Origin: Gammaproteobacteria bacterium
GTDB taxonomy: Bacteria; Pseudomonadota; Gammaproteobacteria; GCA-001735895
Length of the DNA stretch: 5,511 bases
Direction: 5' to 3'
NCBI GenBank assembly: GCA_027293245.1
Contig: JAPUFZ010000155.1
Location: forward strand, 1 to 5,511
Shown here: piece after piece, positions 1-5,511 of the stretch
Layout: the number at the start of each line of letters is the position of its first letter
How positions within the stretch are numbered: the stretch's first letter is position 1
Program-made: the position numbers and the translations under genes
Notes under the pieces: generated by a model
The model's database searches: none
What the model saw: only the letters and a program-made list of their open reading frames with translations
What the model was told of the DNA's origin: nothing

Positions 1-18
1 TAATATTCAGGCACGATA

Positions 19-195
19 ATGATGAGATACGGAAAATACGGTTTGTACCTGAACAAAGTCAGGAAAAATCTGGCTGCCAATCTTGATCAATCCCCCTTGA
101 TCCATAGCTACGGCTATGCATCGGCGGGCGATAGATCAACCAGGTTTGCCATAATTTCCCTGAGCTTCGTTCCCTTCATGCACTATACGGGTTAG
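19..195 (+). CDS. Candidate small ORF, 58 aa, immediately upstream of the EamA gene
   Basis: An ATG at 19 (or 22) opens a 58-codon frame that stops at TAG 193-195, one base before the ATG of the EamA transporter at 197. The AGG at 9-11 lies 7 bases ahead of the first ATG, an acceptable ribosome-binding position. The peptide begins MMRYGKYGLYLNKVRK, so it has a basic amino end. It ends with a short hydrophobic stretch (FAIISLSFVPFMHYTG). No domain or known family is recognised. The close spacing would fit translational coupling with the transporter. Against it, a frame this long can occur by chance, and the stretch contains a hairpin and a promoter-like sequence that argue for a non-coding leader. 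Confidence 0.2.
   Translation: MMRYGKYGLYLNKVRKNLAANLDQSPLIHSYGYASAGDRSTRFAIISLSFVPFMHYTG
97..139 (+). other. Hairpin with a TACG loop, flanked by an outer inverted repeat
   Basis: CATAGC (103-108) and GCTATG (113-118) form a perfect 6-bp stem around the loop TACG (109-112). In RNA this is a C-G-closed UACG loop, a member of the unusually stable UNCG tetraloop class. TTGATC (97-102) and GATCAA (134-139) could form an outer 6-bp stem. No T-run follows, so it does not look like an intrinsic terminator. It may be a structure in a leader transcript or an operator-like dyad; its function is unknown. Confidence 0.4.
147..155 (+). promoter_or_regulatory. Possible extended -10 promoter for the EamA gene
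   Basis: TGC followed by CATAAT (hexamer at 150-155, five of six matches to TATAAT) forms an extended -10 element. Transcription would then begin near 162, giving a leader of about 35 bases before the ATG at 197. No good -35 hexamer sits 17 bases upstream (127-132 is GGCGAT), which extended -10 promoters can tolerate. This is a pattern match only. Confidence 0.3.
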
Positions 196-196
196 C

Positions 197-1123
197 ATGT
201 TCAAATTGCCATTCAGGCACTGGTCGAGTTTCTCCAGGGCGGTATTTCTGATCTTGCTGGCGATCTTTCTGTTTGATTCGCAGGCCGCGATCATCAAACA
301 CGTGGGTGATCGTTATCCGGTGCCACAGGTCGCTTCGTTTCGAAATCTGTTTGGTTTTATCCCGAGCATTTTAATTCTGTACTTATCTGCCGAGTGGCAC
401 GAGCAGGGTAGAAAAATTATCATTCGGCAATGGCGCTTTGGCCTGGTTCGTGGCCTGTTTATCGCTGGCGCTCAATACTGCTTTTATCTGGCAATAACAA
501 AAATGGAACTCGCCACCGCGACCACACTGACCTATATCGGTCCTATATTTATCACCATACTGTCGATACCGATACTGAAACACTCGGTAGGGCTTTGGCG
601 TTGGCTGGCAGTGGGAATTGGATTCCTGGGTGTGTTGTTGATTATGCGACCGGGCGCGGAGGTATTCACCCCTTATGCGCTGCTGCCGATTGCGGCCGCA
701 TTTGGGTATTCCCTTGCGATAGTCAGTTCTAAATTATTCGATGACGATGTACCCACGCCGATCATCAATATGTATTCGGCATTCGGGGCAATAGCCGGCT
801 CTACGGCGATATTATTTTCCACTACCGGTTACATTCCAATTGAATCGGCGGTGGACTGGTTTTGGCTGGTAGCGATGGGATCAGTTGGCGGTTGCGCAGT
901 GCTGCTGATGGTCAGTGCCTACCGTTTGACCCGTCCTGGAAGCCTCTCGCCGTTTGAATATTTCGGTATTCCGTTTTCGTTTGTACTGGGCTGGGTATTT
1001 TTTGGCGAAGCGCCGTTCGAGCGACTCCTTCCGGGTGTTATTTTCGTTGTGGCGGGTGGTTTGATAATCGCCTGGCGCGAACGTACGAGACGCATCACCG
1101 CTGCCCAGGCTATCGTAAAATAA
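197..1123 (+). CDS. EamA/DMT-family transporter, 308 aa
   Basis: This is an integral inner-membrane carrier of the drug/metabolite transporter superfamily, which moves small metabolites; the substrate cannot be read from the sequence. The length of 308 residues and about ten hydrophobic helices match the family. They form two EamA repeats, roughly residues 15-150 and 160-292. The first repeat ends with the typical GVLLIMRPG (about 145-153). The second carries the family-like PFEYFGIPFSFVLGWVFFGE (252-271) and ends in a basic cytoplasmic tail (WRERTRR). The ATG at 197 is the only sensible start: no in-frame ATG lies close upstream, the protein begins shortly before the first helix, and a weak GGG Shine-Dalgarno sits at 189-191. 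It is the only firm plus-strand gene, and its last 14 bp overlap the convergent SGNH-like gene. No link to the right-hand operon is evident. The family call is secure; the substrate is unknown. Confidence 0.93.
   Translation: MFKLPFRHWSSFSRAVFLILLAIFLFDSQAAIIKHVGDRYPVPQVASFRNLFGFIPSILILYLSAEWHEQGRKIIIRQWRFGLVRGLFIAGAQYCFYLAITKMELATATTLTYIGPIFITILSIPILKHSVGLWRWLAVGIGFLGVLLIMRPGAEVFTPYALLPIAAAFGYSLAIVSSKLFDDDVPTPIINMYSAFGAIAGSTAILFSTTGYIPIESAVDWFWLVAMGSVGGCAVLLMVSAYRLTRPGSLSPFEYFGIPFSFVLGWVFFGEAPFERLLPGVIFVVAGGLIIAWRERTRRITAAQAIVK
1110..1123. other. 14-bp convergent overlap of two gene ends
   Basis: The TAA of the EamA gene (1121-1123) lies inside the final codons of the minus-strand SGNH-like gene, whose TAG is at 1110-1112. 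The last residues of both proteins share DNA. No stem-loop with a T-tract is visible at the junction, so transcripts from each side probably run into one another unless a Rho-dependent or distant terminator acts. Confidence 0.9.
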
Positions 1124-2339
1124 CACCACCTAAAAGATGGTTCCTGGGATCTGCAGTTAATTTATTAATCACGGACAATTGTTCATTGCCAAGTACAATA
1201 TCGCCGTTTTCCGCTATGCCCTCAATTTTGATAACCAACGGGTTTTTCCCCACTCTGTCGGCTGAATATCCAGCAATATCTTCGAAATTACTGGCATAGC
1301 CCCAGTCTCCATTATCATTTCTAAAAGATTTAGTTTTGTTCGAAAAGGTGAATAAGAACTCTTCGCCCTGTTTTGAGATAAAACGAAATTTATTTCCTGC
1401 GTATTTACCTGCGTCTGTATTGTCGATCAGAACGACGCCGGTAAAAGGTTTAAAATATTTCTCGTCAATTTGAATATAGGGAATGGTGATTGATGAGGCT
1501 ATTGTGCCATTTAAAATAAGACCGTTAAGTCTCTCTATAACCAGATTAGCCAGGATTTGTGCGCCGGGCTTGGACCAGGGATGGAACCTGTCCCAGAAAA
1601 TATCACCTGAATAAAAACTTCCGAGCTTGCCATCAAGATTGTAGAGAAATGGGCGGTGGCTATGTAAATTCCTATAGAAACTATCAACCGGAAAAATAAA
1701 CAGGTTGGGCGTTTCGTTGGCTTTTTGCCAGATATACTGATTGATTTTTCTGTAATCATCGATGCAGCCCTTGTCATCGTTACTATCCTGATCAGAAATA
1801 AATGGATCAGATATGGTGCAGTCCACGGCGTAAAACGCGAATATATCCCCTAATATGACGATGGGCTGAAATTTTTCCTGCTTAACATAGTGATAATCAC
1901 CTGTCGGTGAACAGTCGATTCTGGAATGCTTACAATCTAGCGTAAGTATCGCAATTTCCTTGTCGATATATGTTTTTGTTGGCGAATTAAATTTTCGGTT
2001 TTTAATGCCATGGTGTAGATGATCGATGGCGATGATGACTTTTGGTCTTTGCTGGATAAATTGATCCTTCAAAAAAGAGTATTTAGTACCGAATCCAAAT
2101 GAATATTTAGATTCAAAACCAGATCCCTGCTCCAGGCACATCTGGTTGGCAACCAGCGAGGGGAAGGATTTTGCCAGTAATCCGCTTGATGCAGAGGCAC
2201 CTAAAGCAACAACCGGTCCGATCTTTTGTAGTTCATCTCGGAAGCCGGGGTCATCCTCGCAGTACGAGGGTAACCCAGAGGCAAATAGATCGGGCGCTCC
2301 AACTGAAAGAAACACCAGGATGGTGACTAGTATCTTCAT
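1110..2339 (-). CDS. Exported SGNH/GDSL-hydrolase-like protein, 409 aa
   Basis: This is probably a periplasmic or secreted esterase-like protein; the substrate is unknown. Residues 1-20 form a Sec signal peptide (MKILVTILVFLSVGAPDLFA), with likely cleavage before SG. A block I-like motif, VVALGASASSG, lies at 43-53 with Ser49 the likely nucleophile. The block V-like D-x-x-H is DRFHP at 250-254, giving Asp250 and His253. The middle blocks (oxyanion Gly and Asn) are not clear, so activity is not assured. Residues of about 285-409 form a second, probably beta-rich part that I do not recognise. The predicted mature protein has six cysteines (27, 68, 136, 143, 174, 192), consistent with disulfides in the periplasm. 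The ATG at 2339 is chosen because the signal peptide starts there, although the best Shine-Dalgarno (AAGGA) is unusually far away. The gene is AT-richer than its neighbours, a possible sign of separate acquisition. It lies 56 bp behind the binding-protein gene on the same strand. Confidence 0.85.
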   Translation of the reverse strand: MKILVTILVFLSVGAPDLFASGLPSYCEDDPGFRDELQKIGPVVALGASASSGLLAKSFPSLVANQMCLEQGSGFESKYSFGFGTKYSFLKDQFIQQRPKVIIAIDHLHHGIKNRKFNSPTKTYIDKEIAILTLDCKHSRIDCSPTGDYHYVKQEKFQPIVILGDIFAFYAVDCTISDPFISDQDSNDDKGCIDDYRKINQYIWQKANETPNLFIFPVDSFYRNLHSHRPFLYNLDGKLGSFYSGDIFWDRFHPWSKPGAQILANLVIERLNGLILNGTIASSITIPYIQIDEKYFKPFTGVVLIDNTDAGKYAGNKFRFISKQGEEFLFTFSNKTKSFRNDNGDWGYASNFEDIAGYSADRVGKNPLVIKIEGIAENGDIVLGNEQLSVINKLTADPRNHLLGGVILR

Positions 2340-2395
2340 AAAATAAATTCTGATGTATTCCTTAATAATTCCCTGGCTCCCTGCTTTTGGGTGAG
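2340..2395 (-). promoter_or_regulatory. 56-bp gap with a displaced Shine-Dalgarno-like AAGGA
   Basis: On the minus strand the purine-rich AAGGA (2359-2363) lies 19 bases before the ATG at 2339, too far for normal use. An A/T-rich stretch fills the space between. The in-frame codons in between include ATC and ATT but no ATG, GTG or TTG. An imperfect dyad (GCTC…GAGC in the segment 2378-2398) lies just after the binding-protein stop. It has a bulge and no following T-run on the minus strand, so I do not call a terminator. Read-through from the upstream operon is plausible. Confidence 0.35.
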
Positions 2396-3412
2396 CTATT
2401 CCACCGTTTCTGCGATCTGAAGGATCTCCACTGACGGGAACATATTGAGTTTTCTTGCCGTCGTCATATTGATCACGTAGGCATACTGATCGACGGACAA
2501 TACAGGAAGATCGCCGGGCTTTTGGCCGTCAATCAGTATGGATTTTACCTGCCGGCCAGCGAGTCTTCCCACGTCCTGATAGCGCGCAGCGATGGACAGC
2601 AATGCATGGGAGTCCCGCACTAACCGCTCGTAAGGGGATAGCACCGGTATGCCGTGATCGACGGCCGATTGGGTGAAAATGTCCCTGTGAACATCGAGAA
2701 AAGAGCTGGAACCCAGGTAGATAAAGTCAACATTGGCCGCATCGAGTTCGGCCATTCGGACTGGTATGGATTCAGTTTTAGGTTTTCCGTCGCTACCCAA
2801 TTCCAGCTCCAAAGCAACCAATTCGAAGTTCATTGTTTTTGCGAGTTTCGCGATTTCCTGTACCTTAATGACGGAATTATGCTCGTTGGTGTTGTATAGA
2901 AGGCCTAGCCGCTTAAAGGCCGGGAAATAGGAGCGTATTGTATTGATGTTTACTGTTTCAGGAACGCGGTTGCGGGTTCCGGTGACGTTCGCCCGGCCGG
3001 TCTTCTCGTAGCTGACTATGACTTGAGAGCCCACCGGGTCCGCCACCACCATGAATACCACGGGGATATCATTGATAAAACGGGGGTCGCTCTGATCCGA
3101 CAATGTACCGGCAATGCCACGGGTAACACTGGTGCCCCAGGTAACAACGAGATCCGCCTCAAGAGCTCGTGCCTCTTCCACGAAGGCCGGTAGTTTCGCC
3201 TTGTCCCTGTTTGCATTGCGGATAACCAACTCGGCATCAATACCCTTCTCGGCGATATACTCCTTGAAGCCCGCGCAGGCTTCTTCACAACCGCGCCAGA
3301 AAACCATGTAGATTGTGAACTCTTTCTTTGACTGTGCCCGGGTGTCGGTGGTGGACCAGATACAAGTACTGACCAATACCATAAGAACGAAAGCAATTTT
3401 CAAGGGTTTCAT
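2396..3412 (-). CDS. ABC_sub_bind-type periplasmic substrate-binding protein, 338 aa
   Basis: This is a periplasmic solute-binding protein of the ABC_sub_bind group (PF04392, COG2984, the TrpX-like family), whose characterised members bind small ligands such as aromatic amino acids. Residues 1-26 form a signal peptide ending TRA|QS. Cys17 is not in a convincing lipobox (VSTC), so a soluble protein is more likely than a lipoprotein. Family signatures follow: IPVVFMVVADPVGSQ at 116-130, NVTGTRNRVPETV at 142-154, RLGLLYNTNEHNS at 168-180, and an inter-lobe segment near DFIYLGSSS (229-237). The length is normal for the family. The mature protein has only two cysteines, Cys42 and Cys46 (CEEAC). 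The start codon lies inside the stop of the upstream sensor-MFS gene (ATGA), and no strong Shine-Dalgarno is seen, so translation is probably coupled. No ABC permease or ATPase gene is in the window, so the partner may be the sensor-MFS protein. The family call is strong; the ligand is unknown. Confidence 0.93.
   Translation of the reverse strand: MKPLKIAFVLMVLVSTCIWSTTDTRAQSKKEFTIYMVFWRGCEEACAGFKEYIAEKGIDAELVIRNANRDKAKLPAFVEEARALEADLVVTWGTSVTRGIAGTLSDQSDPRFINDIPVVFMVVADPVGSQVIVSYEKTGRANVTGTRNRVPETVNINTIRSYFPAFKRLGLLYNTNEHNSVIKVQEIAKLAKTMNFELVALELELGSDGKPKTESIPVRMAELDAANVDFIYLGSSSFLDVHRDIFTQSAVDHGIPVLSPYERLVRDSHALLSIAARYQDVGRLAGRQVKSILIDGQKPGDLPVLSVDQYAYVINMTTARKLNMFPSVEILQIAETVE
3409..3412 (-). 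other. ATGA start/stop overlap coupling the MFS and binding-protein genes
   Basis: The TGA of the sensor-MFS gene (3411-3409) and the ATG of the binding-protein gene (3412-3410) overlap by four bases. This is a classic arrangement for translational coupling and strong evidence that the two genes form one transcription unit and are made together. Confidence 0.9.
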
Positions 3413-5439
3413 GATTGTTGTATGTCTCTATCAGTCTGCGAGCCACCGCCCAATGCAATTGAACCGATGAATGCGGCCACGCCCGCCAGGCACCAAGCTC
3501 CAACCACGCCGATGGCGACCGGATAGCCCATATTGCTGCCGAGTAGTGCGATCAGTATCAACCCTACAATACTGCCACCACGTTCCAGAGTACGCAAGGA
3601 GCCGAGTACAGCATTGGGCCCCAGGTCAATGAGCTCGGTTTCAGCAATCGACATCGCTACGGAGACCTGCGGACCCCTGACCATGCCATGTCCTATGCCT
3701 GCACACAGGACCGCGACGAACAGACCCAGCTGTGTTCCCCAGGCCGCACCCAGCAATAGCGAAACGCCGGAGATAATGGCACCCAGTACCGACACCAATG
3801 CCGGGTCGAAACGTCCGTCGGTGACCCGTGCCGTGACCGGTCCCATCAGCGCAATCATTAAAAAGAAAACCATCAGTGTTCTGCCGGTATCTGCGGCTGA
3901 AGCACCCAGCTGGTTCAGGTAGAGAGCCACTAGGTAGCTAATAAAAGCCTGCATCAGTACGTTGGCGGGGATTGCGATGCCAAATACCTGGGTTGAGAAA
4001 CGATGACTACGTAATGGCGCCCAAATGGACGCAGCCCCGTGTTCGGCCGGTTCGCTGATGGGGTTCTGCAGTAACCTTCGCCTCGGAAGCAGGCGATACA
4101 CCAGCAGACCGGAGATCAGCACGAGGCCTGCACTCACCAGGAATACACTGTCCATACCCAGGCGGTCGGCGAGCACGCCGCCCATCGCGGTACCACAGAA
4201 GACCCCCCCGAACAGGACTCCGGAATAGATGCCGAGCGACCTTGTCCTCTGGTCTTTTGGCACGATATCGAGCACATAGTCCTGACAGGCCAGCGTAAAG
4301 AGAGCGTAGCCAAAGCCGGAAAGGGTTCGAAATAATATGATCTCGATAACATTGGTTGATAAATAGAGTCCCACGTGGGAGACGATGATCGGCACAGCCG
4401 CCAACAAAATAAGCTTGCGGTGGCCAAATCGATCGGCCAGCGGCCTCGCGTAGGGCGAACCCGCCATTATCGCAACCAGGTATCCGGCCAGCGGTAAACT
4501 GATTACCACACCCAGATCGAGCCAGGAAAACGGGTTATCTGCTGCCCACGTAAACAGCGGGAAAAACGCCAGCGGCAACGCGTCGGCTGCCGCAACCAGG
4601 AATAGCGGCAGACGGATGTCGTTGAGATACGAAAAAAGCATTAATTTTGGGCGTTGCGTCGAGAGACCGAACCGGCCCCCTATCTCCTCAAGAGACCGCG
4701 ATGCCTCGTTACTATCTCCTGGTAAAATTGTTGCACTGGCTCGCTTGAATGCAGCATGCAGCAGATCGGCACGTTGCGACAGCATGGCTCCTATGCGGTC
4801 GACCGCGTGCTTTCCGCTGGCTTCGACTCGTTTTGAAAAATCACCGGTGGCCTGCAGCGTCACCAGGTGCTGGAGCCGGTTGAAAGGTGCGGTCAGAGAC
4901 ACACTCATCATCACTACCAGAACCTCGAAAGCGAGCAGTATGGCGACCAACGCTACCACGGCGAGATCGAGAAGCACGCTCTCGAACTCGCGGGCTATAT
5001 ATCCTGAATCGACATCGATAATGATATAACCGATCTGCTCGCCGTTCGATTTGATCGGATATGCCACCATATCCTTGCTCGAATGGCTTGGCCCATAGAT
5101 GCTGTCTTCTCGCTTACCGGCCTCGAGAATGATGCGGCCGGTGGCGACACCAATATAGGCGACCTCCGGAAACTCCAATAGAAAGCTACCGAAATACTGC
5201 TCCGCTCCGACCAGCTTTTCGAGTGGGACACCGGCGCTCACCGCAAGTTGAATGTTGTTGTTAATGACTGTGCCCATCAGGGTCGTGCGGTTGGAAATCT
5301 CCGGTTCGATGGAGTTTCTCACTGTGCCGATGGTCAGCATACCGAGTACCAGCGCGGAGCCGATGATTAGCAGGCCGGCCCAGGGCATCAGTTTTGCGGA
5401 GATTAGACGTGCCAGCGAGGTCTCTGGAATCGAGGTCAT
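3409..5439 (-). CDS. Sensor-HAMP-MFS fusion transporter, 676 aa (start uncertain)
   Basis: This is an inner-membrane protein combining a receptor-like input module with a secondary carrier. Residues 17-39 are a first helix. Residues 41-154 are a periplasmic domain with Cache/PDC-like features (EVAYIGVATGRIILEAG at 92-108; MVAYPIKSNGEQIGYIIIDV at 124-143). Residues 155-178 are a second helix. Residues 179-235 are a HAMP-like segment (Pro185, then GDFSKRV at 199-205). After a linker, about 273-663 form a 12-helix MFS domain. Loop 2-3 has a motif A-like LADRFGHRK (334-342). Helix 4 has motif B RTLSGFGYA (371-379), with the Arg often linked to proton coupling. Helices 5-6 are joined by GGVLADRLG (420-428). 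Ordinary MFS proteins are about 400-450 residues; the excess is the sensor module. The predicted topology has both ends in the cytoplasm and 14 helices. The substrate is unknown, and similarity to exporters is only general. The ATG at 5439 lacks a good Shine-Dalgarno, and the frame stays open to 5511, so the protein may be longer. Confidence 0.88.
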   Translation of the reverse strand: MTSIPETSLARLISAKLMPWAGLLIIGSALVLGMLTIGTVRNSIEPEISNRTTLMGTVINNNIQLAVSAGVPLEKLVGAEQYFGSFLLEFPEVAYIGVATGRIILEAGKREDSIYGPSHSSKDMVAYPIKSNGEQIGYIIIDVDSGYIAREFESVLLDLAVVALVAILLAFEVLVVMMSVSLTAPFNRLQHLVTLQATGDFSKRVEASGKHAVDRIGAMLSQRADLLHAAFKRASATILPGDSNEASRSLEEIGGRFGLSTQRPKLMLFSYLNDIRLPLFLVAAADALPLAFFPLFTWAADNPFSWLDLGVVISLPLAGYLVAIMAGSPYARPLADRFGHRKLILLAAVPIIVSHVGLYLSTNVIEIILFRTLSGFGYALFTLACQDYVLDIVPKDQRTRSLGIYSGVLFGGVFCGTAMGGVLADRLGMDSVFLVSAGLVLISGLLVYRLLPRRRLLQNPISEPAEHGAASIWAPLRSHRFSTQVFGIAIPANVLMQAFISYLVALYLNQLGASAADTGRTLMVFFLMIALMGPVTARVTDGRFDPALVSVLGAIISGVSLLLGAAWGTQLGLFVAVLCAGIGHGMVRGPQVSVAMSIAETELIDLGPNAVLGSLRTLERGGSIVGLILIALLGSNMGYPVAIGVVGAWCLAGVAAFIGSIALGGGSQTDRDIQQS

Positions 5440-5511
5440 AACTGTGGACAGGCTATCCCTATCTTCACTGCCGGAAGACAGAAAGTCTGGCTCCTCATCG
5501 GTGGTGCCGAG
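5436..5511 (-). CDS. Possible 3' end of an upstream gene, or amino-terminal extension of the sensor-MFS
   Basis: Two minus-strand readings are open from the right edge. In one, a frame ending …KIGIACPQL stops at TGA 5438-5436, overlapping the ATG at 5439 as ATGA. This is the same coupling seen at the next junction and would make it the tail of a preceding operon gene. In the other, the sensor-MFS frame itself continues upstream without a stop, giving an acidic, serine-rich stretch (DEEPDFLSSGSEDRDSLSTV) before Met1. The first reading uses rare-looking codons (ATA twice, AGG). The second looks more like a natural hydrophilic linker. With only about 24 codons neither can be proven. Confidence 0.25.
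   Translation of the reverse strand, partial: SAPPMRSQTFCLPAVKIGIACPQL

Larger units (their letters stand above)
1..196. other. Leader region without a firm gene, upstream of the EamA gene
   Basis: No long coding region is seen in these 196 bases. Three short open stretches exist on the plus strand. One is a 58-codon ATG ORF (19-195), listed separately. A second frame is open from the left edge to a TGA at 84-86, ending in a charged peptide (…VPEQSQEKSGCQS). A third ends in a TAA at 17-19 that overlaps the ATG at 19. Either of the last two could be the tail of a gene lying to the left, but 5-27 codons are too few to decide. The motif TTGATC occurs at 83-88 (as part of the palindrome TTGATCAA, 83-90) and at 97-102, and its complement GATCAA lies at 134-139. 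The region also holds a hairpin and a candidate promoter. Confidence 0.6.

Noticed and set aside
1..86. Possible C-terminal end of a plus-strand gene entering from the left (stop at 84-86)
   Set aside because: Only 27 codons are visible with no recognisable motif, and an open run of that length is common by chance.
8..105. Minus-strand ATG ORF of about 32 codons (begins MDQGGLIKIGSQ)
   Set aside because: Too short to judge, no ribosome-binding site noted, and its start lies within the hairpin.
2378..2398. Imperfect dyad after the binding-protein stop as an intrinsic terminator
   Set aside because: The stem has a bulge and is short, and no T-run follows on the minus strand.
3361..3364. Cys17 of the binding protein as a lipoprotein lipidation site
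   Set aside because: The preceding residues (VST) do not fit a lipobox, which expects Leu-like at -3 and Gly/Ala at -1. A signal peptidase I site after Ala26 fits better.
3016..3396. 126-codon minus-strand ORF overlapping the binding-protein gene in another frame
   Set aside because: The binding-protein frame shows family signatures and a signal peptide; this frame is an Arg/Ser/Pro-rich out-of-frame reading.
3533..3922. 129-codon plus-strand ORF opposite the sensor-MFS gene
   Set aside because: Antisense shadow of a GC-rich coding region. Its peptide is rich in Pro, Ser and Thr with no domain, and the opposite strand encodes clear MFS helices.
4616..5029. 137-codon plus-strand ORF opposite the sensor/HAMP region
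   Set aside because: Antisense shadow; Arg- and Ser-rich low-complexity peptide, while the minus strand carries the recognisable HAMP and sensor segments.

Overview
The window reads as chromosomal DNA of a Gram-negative proteobacterium, most likely gammaproteobacterial. This rests on Sec-type signal peptides on two exported proteins, tightly packed ATGA-overlapping genes, and transporter families typical of that group. No taxonomic marker is present, so the assignment is an inference. Base composition is uneven. The right-hand transporter genes are GC-rich (about 63% in one sampled 60-base line), while the central SGNH-like gene is clearly AT-richer (about 40-43% in two sampled lines).

Layout: (1) Positions 1-196 are a leader with no firm gene. 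They hold a 58-codon candidate small ORF, a hairpin with a TACG loop and an extended -10-like sequence. (2) Positions 197-1123, plus strand, encode an EamA-type drug/metabolite transporter. (3) Positions 1110-2339, minus strand, encode an exported SGNH/GDSL-hydrolase-like protein. It converges on the EamA gene and overlaps its 3' end by 14 bp. (4) Positions 2396-3412, minus strand, encode a periplasmic substrate-binding protein of the ABC_sub_bind type. (5) Positions 3409-5439, minus strand, encode a 676-residue protein joining a transmembrane periplasmic sensor module and a HAMP domain to a complete 12-helix MFS transporter. Its reading frame stays open to the right edge of the window, so the true start may lie outside.

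The most interesting unit is the pair 5439->2396. A receptor-like module (TM, periplasmic Cache/PDC-like domain, TM, HAMP) is fused to a secondary transporter and is translationally coupled (ATGA) to an ABC-type solute-binding protein. No ABC permease or ATPase gene is present. The simplest hypothesis is that the binding protein captures a small ligand and either presents it to the sensor module, tuning the MFS carrier, or takes part in a signalling pathway whose other members lie beyond the right edge. The SGNH-like gene 56 bp downstream is on the same strand and could be read through from this operon, but its composition suggests a separate origin.

No RNA genes, CRISPR arrays, insertion sequences or convincing intrinsic terminators were seen.
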